DNA from: DATFNI01 sp963712305 | GTDB taxonomy: Bacteria; Bacteroidota; Rhodothermia; Balneolales; DATFMH01 | Assembly (NCBI GenBank): GCA_963712305.1 | Contig: CAVQHI010000001.1 | Coordinates: 1,798,001-1,862,000 of the forward strand | Direction: 5' to 3' | DNA length: 64,000 nt | Shown: piece by piece, positions 16,511 to 24,285 of the stretch | Layout of the letters: each line of letters starts with the position of its first letter | How positions within the stretch are numbered: the stretch's first letter is position 1 | The notes under the pieces: model-generated | Told to the model about the DNA's origin: nothing | What the model saw: only the letters and a program-made list of their open reading frames with translations | The model's database searches: none | Made by a program: the position numbers and the translations under genes

Positions 16511-17674
16511 TCAATGCTGATTGACGATGGCCATATTATTGCTGCCATTTTGTGTCATTGTGCTTACAGCACCATTCAATTGGTTCAGCTTTACGGTATT
16601 GTAATTGCCATTCAGCTGCTTTATAGTGGCTTGGCTGCCATCCGACTGCGTTGCCCAGTTACCACTTACACCACGGATCAGGTTATAGTTGCCGTTCTGG
16701 GTGAAATCTCCCATGTTAGCGTCGCCTGTTTGATTGAGACGTGCCGTATTTGAATTGTTTACCTGATTGACGCTCGCATAGTTGTCGTCGCCGGTTTGAG
16801 AGGTGTTTGCATAGTTTAAGTTGCCGTGTTGTGATATTTCACTACTAACAGCAGTAATGCCGGTTGAGGGATTGTTATTACCGGTTAACTCCTGATTGGC
16901 AGTATTTGAATTTCCGGTTTGACTTATATTGACCGTGACTTTTTTTCCGCTAACTGTCTGGTTGGCAATATTATCATTCCCATTGCTAAGAATGGTCCCT
17001 ATATTTGTTGTACCGCTTCCTCCACCAGAAAAACTTTGAGTAGCTTTGTTTCGATTCCCAAGTTGAGTAGTTGCCACATCTCCATTATATGGAATGTTGG
17101 CACCATTGATATATTGCATGGCATTGTTTGAATTACCATGTTGAACCACCTTACCAGAACTATGGGAACCGGCCATTGTCTGATTGGATATATTGGTATT
17201 ACCAACCTGCTCCAGATTGAGATTCTCATTATATCCTGAAGTGATCGTTTGGTTGCCCGTATTGCTCTTTCCGTTCTGATAACCTGTAGCCGTTTGTCCG
17301 GTGGCACCGCCTCCGGCATTTTCGCTCTGGTTCATTGAATTATCAGATCCAACTTGAGTTATTGTAGCATCATTTATCACTGTAGTCGGACTTCCATAGC
17401 TACTATTTTGGTTTATAGTAGCAGAATTGGATGATCCATTTTGCATAACATTGGCGGTCTGCTGTTGACCGTTTTGGCTAGCCTGTTTTACCGTAAGGGT
17501 GTTACTATTCCCACCTTTCTGTGTAGCTGTGCTCATTTGATTTGATCCTGACTGATCAATAGTAGCACTATGATTATTTCCAGTTTGATTCAGTGTGCTC
17601 TGCGTATTTGACTGAGCCACTGCCAATCCTGCCGTTACTGCCAGGATGCATACACTCATGAGTATTCGTTTCAT
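16511..17674 (-). CDS. CsgA-like major curlin, copy 2
   Basis: 387 aa. Signal peptide MKRILMSVCILAVTAGLAVAQ, then SNTQSTLNQTGNNHSATIDQ and repeated curlin units such as TARLNQTGDANMGDFTQNGN. Ends STMTQNGSNNMAIVNQH, the same final residues as copy 1. One central insertion includes GGSGTTNIGTILSNGNDN. Predicted secreted amyloid subunit exported through CsgG in the same cluster. It lies between two copies of the 180-bp spacer. Confidence 0.88.
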   Translation of the reverse strand: MKRILMSVCILAVTAGLAVAQSNTQSTLNQTGNNHSATIDQSGSNQMSTATQKGGNSNTLTVKQASQNGQQQTANVMQNGSSNSATINQNSSYGSPTTVINDATITQVGSDNSMNQSENAGGGATGQTATGYQNGKSNTGNQTITSGYNENLNLEQVGNTNISNQTMAGSHSSGKVVQHGNSNNAMQYINGANIPYNGDVATTQLGNRNKATQSFSGGGSGTTNIGTILSNGNDNIANQTVSGKKVTVNISQTGNSNTANQELTGNNNPSTGITAVSSEISQHGNLNYANTSQTGDDNYASVNQVNNSNTARLNQTGDANMGDFTQNGNYNLIRGVSGNWATQSDGSQATIKQLNGNYNTVKLNQLNGAVSTMTQNGSNNMAIVNQH

Positions 17675-17854
17675 GGTTCTTATCCTTTGCTCTTGTTACT
17701 TGTTTTTATTATTTGCCCCAACATCTGGCGAGCCTGCAATCAGTTAATCCGTTTTCATAACACTTAAAAAGCACCCAACACATTATGGGGCGACCACCAC
17801 GGGAATCATGAAAAATCCTCGTGATGGTCTTTGTCATCTTAGGGAAGTCCGTTA
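17675..17854 (-). repeat. 180-bp curlin spacer repeat, copy A
   Basis: Third copy of the spacer, again 180 bp. It differs from the other two at several positions in the leader end (for example the T run after the GC hairpin is five rather than six) and in the ribosome-binding stretch, so it is the most diverged of the three. The spacer in front of copy 1 (18932-19091) shares only the last 45 or so bases. Confidence 0.82.
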
Positions 17855-18931
17855 TCAATGCTGATTGACGATGGCCATATTATTGCTGCCATTCTGTGTC
17901 ATTGTGCTCACAGCACCACCCAATTGATTCAGTTTTACGGTATTCATGTTTCCGTTCAGCTGTTTTACTGTGGCCTGGCTGCCTCCGGATTGCATTGCCC
18001 AATTGCTACTTACACCACGAATCAGGTTGTTGTTTCCGGTCTGGGTGAAATCAGCCATATTGGATGCATCTGTCTGTTTGGAACTTGCAACGTTACTGTT
18101 ACCACGCTGTGAAATCGAATTCACGTTGGCATTACCAACACCATTTTGATAAGCTTTATTGGAGTTCCCAACCTGGCTGATGGAGGCATTAACATCATAA
18201 CCGGAGGTCATGGTTTGTGACGCAATGTTATAGTTGCCGTTACTTTGGATGGTCCCGTGATTGCTGTGAGAAGACGCTCCTCCATTGAAACTCTGCGTAG
18301 CAGTATTATGATCACCAAGCTGAGTTGTTCCGATATAACCGGAATACGGGTTATTTAGTCCAACAATGGTCTGAGTAGCACTATTGTTATTGCCATGCTG
18401 GGTAACTTTACCCCTGTTATTTCCTATTCCGCTTGCAGATTGAGATGAGCCGTTATTATTCCCCACTTGTTCCAGAGTCAAATTTTCACCCCATCCATTT
18501 GGTAAATTTTGACTACCGACATTGTAATTTCCACGCTGTACGGCACTAACACTTTGAGCCTGATTGTATCCCGGGGCGTTTTCATTTTGGGTAATTTTGT
18601 TGTTATTCCCGACCTGCTGTATCATGGCTTGATTCGCAGGAGTATTACTACCGCCACCAGTCTGACTTTGATTTACCGTTGCCTTATTAGTCGATCCATT
18701 TTGCAAAACCTGAGCACCTTGTGGACCACTATTATCAGTCAATTGATTCAAGTTCAATGAATTGTGATCACCCTGCTGGGTCACCGTACTCGTTTGATTA
18801 TTTCCGGTCTGATCGATAGTGGCCGTATGGTTATTGCCAGTTTGATTCAACGTACTCTGGGTTCCGGACTGTGCAGCCGCCAATCCAGCCGTCACTGCCA
18901 GGATACATACGCTCATGAGTATTCGTTTCAT
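17855..18931 (-). CDS. CsgA-like major curlin, copy 1 (first intact)
   Basis: 358 aa, the shortest intact paralog. Signal peptide differs by one residue from its siblings (GLAAAQ instead of GLAVAQ). Mature part starts SGTQSTLNQTGNNHTATIDQ and keeps the curlin unit pattern to NMAIVNQH. The missing length is in the second half, where copies 2-4 have an extra pair of units with TARLNQ. Its leader keeps the shared GTTGGGGCAAATAATAAAAA stretch although the rest of the upstream spacer is unrelated, so that stretch is likely functional. Confidence 0.88.
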   Translation of the reverse strand: MKRILMSVCILAVTAGLAAAQSGTQSTLNQTGNNHTATIDQTGNNQTSTVTQQGDHNSLNLNQLTDNSGPQGAQVLQNGSTNKATVNQSQTGGGSNTPANQAMIQQVGNNNKITQNENAPGYNQAQSVSAVQRGNYNVGSQNLPNGWGENLTLEQVGNNNGSSQSASGIGNNRGKVTQHGNNNSATQTIVGLNNPYSGYIGTTQLGDHNTATQSFNGGASSHSNHGTIQSNGNYNIASQTMTSGYDVNASISQVGNSNKAYQNGVGNANVNSISQRGNSNVASSKQTDASNMADFTQTGNNNLIRGVSSNWAMQSGGSQATVKQLNGNMNTVKLNQLGGAVSTMTQNGSNNMAIVNQH

Positions 18932-19080
18932 GGTTTTCCTTTTCTCTTGTTACTGTTTTTATTATTTGCCCCAACTAATGTCGAGTCTGTTATTGCCCTG
19001 TTTAGACAATTCGTTTAAAAATCTCATTTACTCTACCTCTCCGTTTCCAAAACCAATCTCTTAAACTTCATTTAAACTGA

Positions 19081-19691
19081 TTAACGCTGCTTTACAACAG
19101 TCGCACTATTTTTCCCGTAAGAAATGATGAGGCTCCCCCATTAAGACTTTGAATAGTATAATTGCCATCCCCCTGATGGATCACCTTACCGATATTATTT
19201 CCTCTCCCACCGGTAAACTGTGGCGAGCTGTTGTTGTAACAGACCTGCTCAGGCGCCAGGCTTTCCCATAAGCCAGTTGGCATATTTTGACTCGCTACAT
19301 TCTGATTATCTTGATGGGTAGCGCTTCCAGGTTGCCCAAAATTGTTGTACTGTGCATTCTCTTGCTGTCTTATCTTGTTATAGTCCCCAGCCTGCTGCAG
19401 ATAAGTATCGTTTGAAGGCGTTACACTGCCACTTCCGGTCTGACTCTGGTTGACTACCGCCTGGTTAGTTGAACCATTCTGCAGTACTTCAGCATTTTGT
19501 AATCCATTATTGTCTGTAATCTGTATAAGATTCAGAGAATTGTGATCCCCTTGCTGATTTATTACACTTGATTGGCTTAGTCCTGTCTGATCATTGCCCG
19601 CTTGGTTCAATGAACTTGTCGTGTTCGTCTCAGCGACTTTAAATCCGGCTGATGATAACAGGATATACACACACGAAAATATTCGCCCCAT
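19081..19691 (-). pseudogene. Degenerate curlin paralog with a frameshift near its end
   Basis: The open frame gives 199 aa starting MGRIFSCVYILLSSAGFKVA, an eroded version of the curlin signal peptide, then NTTSSLNQAGNDQ and units with many lost Q and N. It ends early at 19092. In another frame the codons just before 19081 read SYGKNSATVVKQR-stop, which lines up with the GSNNMAIVNQH-stop ending of the intact copies. A frameshift near 19120 and a large internal deletion (about 200 aa against 358-392) therefore make this a decaying copy. It could still express a short curlin-like protein. Confidence 0.7.
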
Positions 19692-20249
19692 AACGATATA
19701 TTACCCCATCTCTTGTTATTACAATAAGAAGAGCTCCCTTATTCCTCCCCAAAACATCTACTTTTCCCTTTGTAGATATCTTTTTTATCTCATAACCAAT
19801 CTATTTTATTTTCCCATACTATAATATTTAAATTCTATAATATTTATAAACATTTGTATATATATTTATATACACAAACATTCACAATATCGTTTTAGAT
19901 TATCATAATAATGACATTTCCAACAATAATATTTCTAACATTTGTTCGGAACGTCTGCTCACAATCTGTAATTCGAACTAACTAAGACTGCCAAACGATT
20001 TTAAATGAGGGATTGTCAGGAGAAAAGAAATCTCAGATATCAGATGAGGTTATCTTCTCAGATAACAATCACCAACACTCTCATCTATTAAAAACCTTAA
20101 CTAATGGAGGCAAACTGGATTACCTGCATGGTTCCGGTTCCGGTCTCTTTGTCTAAAAAGGAATGGACGTAATATGGAAGGCTGTTTTTTTGCTTCTATT
20201 CTTCAAATGATGAGATTCGAAAATCTGATACTTAAAATTAATATGTGGA
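19692..20249. other. AT-rich gap upstream of the curlin array
   Basis: 558 bp without a convincing gene. Very AT-rich at 19800-19900. An imperfect palindrome at 19853-19878 (TTTGTATATA ... TATACACAAA, one mismatch) could be a binding site for a regulator of the curlin genes. No exact TAnnTTTG promoter element was found on the minus strand, so the start of curlin transcription stays open. Confidence 0.5.
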
Positions 20250-20921
20250 CTAGTTATTAGACGACCATGAACTTTCGATCGTCACGCTATCTGCTTTATT
20301 GCCACGGAGATATTGAGAAAATTCCTTGATATTTGTTTGTGATGCTTTGAGATCCGTTCCCGATTCCTCATGTTCAAACAGCTCTGAACCTGCCGGAATA
20401 CGAAAATATATGTTATATGAGCTAACATCATTGCCGCCGATATTATCCACTTTGTACTGGACATCAACGTAAATACTATCCTTGGTCACTACCCGATTTG
20501 CCCAGTTAATTACTTTGATATCCAACGGGTAGTTACCAGCAGAGCTGCTCTTCTCTTTGCTTTTCAAGAAAATTACCGCCTGTGTTGCCTGACCAGCCTG
20601 TACATTGATTGTAACAGAATTCGCTTCATATCCCGATTTAGAAGCACTTACCGTGTAATTTCCGGTACCTAAATCACCAAGTTGATAACGCCCGTCAGAA
20701 GCTGTTACAACTGAACTCGACGGCGGACTCGTCGTGATATTTACGTTTGCAATAGGTTTATCCGAATCATAATCCTTTACAATTCCTGTTATGTTTCCCT
20801 TTAATTCAGGACCGAGAGTAGGTTTATCACAACTAACAAGTGCTACTAACATTAAAACCATACTCATGAAGCACCACATTCCAGTATTTTTCATTATCCG
20901 AAACACTAATATTTTCTTCAT
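20250..20921 (-). CDS. Lipoprotein with a carboxypeptidase regulatory-like domain, curli-associated
   Basis: 223 aa. An N-terminal hydrophobic stretch ends in VALVSC, a lipobox, so the mature protein would be a lipid-anchored one starting CDKPTLGPELK. Residues about 42-120 read as a CarboxypepD_reg-like beta sandwich (GIVKDYDSDKPIANVNI, DGRYQLGDLGTGNYTVSAS, GYEANSVTINVQAG). The C-terminal 95 residues are not recognised. Start chosen because AGGGAGA sits 8 bases upstream. It lies 84 bp after csgG in the same direction, so it may be an accessory assembly factor of the fibre; that role is inferred from position only. Confidence 0.7.
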   Translation of the reverse strand: MKKILVFRIMKNTGMWCFMSMVLMLVALVSCDKPTLGPELKGNITGIVKDYDSDKPIANVNITTSPPSSSVVTASDGRYQLGDLGTGNYTVSASKSGYEANSVTINVQAGQATQAVIFLKSKEKSSSAGNYPLDIKVINWANRVVTKDSIYVDVQYKVDNIGGNDVSSYNIYFRIPAGSELFEHEESGTDLKASQTNIKEFSQYLRGNKADSVTIESSWSSNN

Positions 20922-21005
20922 AAAATCTCCCTGATTACTAACAGGCTAAAATTAATTTTAAAAAAACACACCATTTATTCAGATTTATAAATCCGTTCAC
21001 TTATG

Positions 21006-22409
21006 TCATTTAAAAAGGTGGAAATAATAGGTTAAACCCATGTTAATATTCCAAATAAAATCATTATAGCGCCCTGTACTTTTACCATCCAGCTTGTCAT
21101 CCACAGAATAGTCAAATAATCCTGAGACATTAACTCCCACATGATTATTCACCATATACTCAAACCCACCACCACCAGATACGATTGGATGCAGTTGAGA
21201 GGCATCTTTGGGAAGCCAGCTTGACGTGTAAGAAATACCACCACCAATCTGCAAATACGGAGACAATTGACTGTAGGGGAAAACATAATACTGCGAAAAA
21301 AACTGTGCAGATGTTATGGATTTGTCAAAAGATTCATAAGCCACTTCTCTACCCCTTGCCAGTGAAAGCCCGGCCTTCCAATTCGGGGATAAACTTTGTT
21401 TTATCTGTAACCCAAATGATGTCCTTGCCTGTGGGTAGCGATAGTCACCCTGATATCTTGATGCACCTATCTGAGCGTTTATTGATGTATGATTTCGAAA
21501 GTTGCGATTTAGAACCCGATCGAAATAATCTCTGCTTACATTAACTGTTTTTTGTTCTTGTTCATCTTCCCGAAAAACCTTATTCGTTAATGAATCAGAC
21601 GGATGCTTTAGCGTCCAGATATTATCCCTGACCCCTCGTATTACCAACTCTTTTACCGCCTCATTAATTGCTGCCGTTACCGCCATGGTTGTCGGTTCGT
21701 TATAACTGTAACCTGTTTCCGTTTCCAATAAATTGTTGGTATCTACATACAAGAATGCTCCACCCTGAAGCTTTTTAGACAAAATAGTCTTAGTTGTATG
21801 AACATTCTCAAGAACACGCCCGGTTTGAGTTGATACGGCTCTCAAATAGATCGTTACCTGGTTTTGATGAAATTCTCCGGATGTTCCAATTCCAAGCATC
21901 CTGAACCCGCTTCCCCCGGTTATTACATTGGTGTCATAGCTGATAATCCCACCTTCAAGAACAACGCCTGCATACAAAAGGGGTGGCAATGCCCCTAAGT
22001 TTTTTCCATCCGGGCCTTTGTACTCTGCTCTGATTGATTGAATAATTTTTCTCTCATTTAAGAGATCAGAAAGTCCATTTCTTTCTATTGGGACGAACCA
22101 ACCAGACTGTTGGAGCACCCGCATGAGAATCGATGTGGCACCCTGTGTTACCGCTGTTGAAAATGAGTATGACCCACCCTGTGCCAGCTTGTATTGCCCC
22201 GTTTCATCCCTAAAATTATACACCGCAGTTACAATTTTCTGTTGTGGAACGGGGAGTTGCTTCAACTCCTGGCTTTCTCTGCTTACAAGGCCATGATGAG
22301 CCTCCTGAACCTCAAATGGCTTATAATTGGTACATCCCGATAACAAAATTAAAGCGATGCCGATCTGCCAGGCCTTAGCCTTACCTGAAATAACACTGTA
22401 ATTCCACAT
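21006..22409 (-). CDS. csgG: CsgG-type curli secretion channel with C-terminal beta-barrel extension
   Basis: 467 aa against 277 in E. coli. Lipobox LLSGC near residue 26. The CsgG domain covers about 35-275: KIVTAVYNFRDETGQYK, FVPIERNGLSDLLNERKII, LLYAGVVLEGGIISYDTNV, GFRMLGIGTSGEFHQNQVTIYLR and TKTILSKKLQGGAFLYV. CsgG forms the outer-membrane pore for curlins. The remaining 170 residues look like an OmpA/porin-like beta barrel (alternating aromatic strands, final NMGLTYYFHLFK ending in an aromatic). Such a tail is common in Bacteroidota relatives. Preceded by csgF with an 11-bp gap. Confidence 0.9.
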   Translation of the reverse strand: MWNYSVISGKAKAWQIGIALILLSGCTNYKPFEVQEAHHGLVSRESQELKQLPVPQQKIVTAVYNFRDETGQYKLAQGGSYSFSTAVTQGATSILMRVLQQSGWFVPIERNGLSDLLNERKIIQSIRAEYKGPDGKNLGALPPLLYAGVVLEGGIISYDTNVITGGSGFRMLGIGTSGEFHQNQVTIYLRAVSTQTGRVLENVHTTKTILSKKLQGGAFLYVDTNNLLETETGYSYNEPTTMAVTAAINEAVKELVIRGVRDNIWTLKHPSDSLTNKVFREDEQEQKTVNVSRDYFDRVLNRNFRNHTSINAQIGASRYQGDYRYPQARTSFGLQIKQSLSPNWKAGLSLARGREVAYESFDKSITSAQFFSQYYVFPYSQLSPYLQIGGGISYTSSWLPKDASQLHPIVSGGGGFEYMVNNHVGVNVSGLFDYSVDDKLDGKSTGRYNDFIWNINMGLTYYFHLFK

Positions 22410-22420
22410 TTAAATTATCT

Positions 22421-22891
22421 TTAATAGCGGGGAATAGTAATCGTAGACTGGTCTCCCGAATTTTTGTTAAATACTGTGATATCAATACCTGAAAGCCCCG
22501 GTTGAATATTTATGATAAAGCTTCCAAGATCATATTTGCCTTTCTGGTTTAAATCCAGATTCCCAAACCTTGATTGTACAATCTCCTGGGCTAGTTCACT
22601 TAGTATCTGGCTTTGAAGACTCTGTGTAAAATTGTCAAAAGGATTTGTGGAATAAAAAGAGCTTGAACTCTTCTGATGGGTATTTTGCGCGTTTGCTGAA
22701 TTTAACAGCCACTGATAATTATAAGGGGAGCCACCAAAAGCAGGATTAACAGGAGTATAAACCAGATCCTGAGCTTGCAAATAAAAAGGGACCAACGCAA
22801 ACAATATCCCAAAAAATAATACCTGTACCCAAGACTTACTCTTAACTATGTATAATAGGTTCCCACTCAGGGGATTATGTGAATTGACCAT
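22421..22891 (-). CDS. csgF: CsgF curli assembly protein
   Basis: 156 aa with a signal sequence ending near FYLQAQ. The hallmark of CsgF follows directly: DLVYTPVNPAFGGSPYNYQW, then LLNSANAQN, and DNFTQSLQSQILSELA. In E. coli the N-terminus of CsgF plugs into the CsgG channel and the rest couples secretion to nucleation. The C-terminus (IDITVFNKNSGDQSTITIPR) matches the family's final strands. One base separates its start from the stop of csgE. Confidence 0.9.
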   Translation of the reverse strand: MVNSHNPLSGNLLYIVKSKSWVQVLFFGILFALVPFYLQAQDLVYTPVNPAFGGSPYNYQWLLNSANAQNTHQKSSSSFYSTNPFDNFTQSLQSQILSELAQEIVQSRFGNLDLNQKGKYDLGSFIINIQPGLSGIDITVFNKNSGDQSTITIPRY

Positions 22892-22892
22892 T

Positions 22893-23822
22893 TCAATACC
22901 CCAATACTTGTTGATTTTGTAATTTTTGCCTCACATAAGAGATAGCTTCTCCTGCAATCCAATTGATGTATTTATTGTTCGGATTTAATCGAGTCTGGTA
23001 GACGATTTCGTTATTAACTCTCACAATTACCATGGTTCCAAGACTAGGCAGAGGTTTTTCCGATATAGCAATTGTGTAATCAGCATTGTTTTGAATTGAT
23101 TGCCACTGATTATTGAAAGCAGTAAAAAAATCGCCTCCAATATTGGTCCTCGTTTCGTCTAACACCAATTGGTGCATACTCCCTGACGTAATACCGCCAG
23201 ATGTTGGTACATTTTCAGAAGCGCTTCCCTTGTGAACCAGAGAATTTAATCGATTTCGAATTTGATTATATCCAATAGGTATGCTGGAGTAGGTGGTACC
23301 GGAAGTTTTAAAACTTTCCTTTTGTTTATTTCCGTCCGAGCTTTCGACATTGTTTTCTTTTTCAGGTTCACTAAGTGAACTTTTATTTACAAAAGATTTA
23401 TCAGGCGAACCCATAATATGCTTTTTCTTATCAACCAGCCCTTTTTTTTGATCACTATTCTTGATAATAATTCCATGTGACTGTTCTTTAGGTAAAACCG
23501 GTGAATTTATTCTAACGACATTCTTTCTATCTTTTTTTCGCCGTTTATTTGTGCTTTGTTTTTGTACCACACTTATCCAATCATCACCAGCAGCCGGTCT
23601 GTTATAAACATACCCAAATATTCCATCGCTCCAATCTGAATACAGATGCAACACAGCTAAGTCACTTTGGGAATTTTTTGCTTTATAAAAAATTACTTCT
23701 CTTATCCTCGTATGATTTGACTGGTAAATTTGGATTTGAATTATATAAATCGCCACCAGAATAATACCTAGCAGAACAGTGATCTTTGCATATATAGCCG
23801 TCTTCTTGAACATACCAACCAC
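22893..23822 (-). CDS. csgE: CsgE-domain protein with long membrane-anchored N-terminal extension
   Basis: 309 aa, more than twice E. coli CsgE. The C-terminal 100 residues are CsgE-like: LVLDETRTNIGGDFFTAFNN, YTIAISEKPLPSLGTMVIV, VNNEIVYQTRLNP, GEAISYVRQKL. The N-terminus has a transmembrane segment (about residues 14-32) followed by a linker rich in Lys, Ser and Glu with no recognised domain, so the protein looks anchored in the inner membrane instead of being a free periplasmic adaptor. In E. coli CsgE caps the CsgG vestibule. First gene of the csgEFG operon. Confidence 0.85.
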   Translation of the reverse strand: MVGMFKKTAIYAKITVLLGIILVAIYIIQIQIYQSNHTRIREVIFYKAKNSQSDLAVLHLYSDWSDGIFGYVYNRPAAGDDWISVVQKQSTNKRRKKDRKNVVRINSPVLPKEQSHGIIIKNSDQKKGLVDKKKHIMGSPDKSFVNKSSLSEPEKENNVESSDGNKQKESFKTSGTTYSSIPIGYNQIRNRLNSLVHKGSASENVPTSGGITSGSMHQLVLDETRTNIGGDFFTAFNNQWQSIQNNADYTIAISEKPLPSLGTMVIVRVNNEIVYQTRLNPNNKYINWIAGEAISYVRQKLQNQQVLGY

Positions 23823-24285
23823 AATACTATGAAATCGAACCCACCTGATGATTCCTCAATCATCTCTATTATTATAGATAAAGCAATTTAAACTTGCACT
23901 ACCAATACAACCTTATTGCATATATACTCAAAAACCACATAAAAGATATTATGGTCAATAATTTCAACGTTTTAAATAATGATTAAATAATATTTATTTT
24001 TTGTAATATTCTACTTTAACAAATTGTAATGTCGTTTTCTTAAACCTTGGGCAGCTACAATCTTTCTTTTTACTTTAAACTATTTGCATCGTCTCTACTA
24101 CGAATTCAATAACAGGGCTTTCATCAAAATTCTCGAATCGACTATACCCTGTTAACCTTGTAACAGCCTTCACAAATTAACTTTCCCGTCTTGTGTCCGC
24201 GCAAATATTTGACTATTTATTACTGCTGAAGCCCTGTCTCACGGGGCTGTCTTTGAATCACCTATGCAACCCCAAATTCATCGTC
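23823..24285. other. Divergent intergenic region csgE / GH20
   Basis: 463 bp, AT-rich, should hold promoters for the csgEFG operon (minus) and the hexosaminidase gene (plus). A small hairpin AGCCC / GGGGCT lies at about 24230-24250 before the GH20 start. No exact Bacteroidota-type promoter was identified by eye. Confidence 0.45.

Noticed and set aside
13814..18931. CRISPR-like regular repeats
   Set aside because: The regular pattern comes from coding repeats of curlins (about 33 bases per strand unit) and the 180-bp spacers; there are no identical short repeats with unique spacers and no cas genes.
24193..24285. Longer start for the GH20 enzyme
   Set aside because: It would place 31 residues ahead of a perfect signal peptide.
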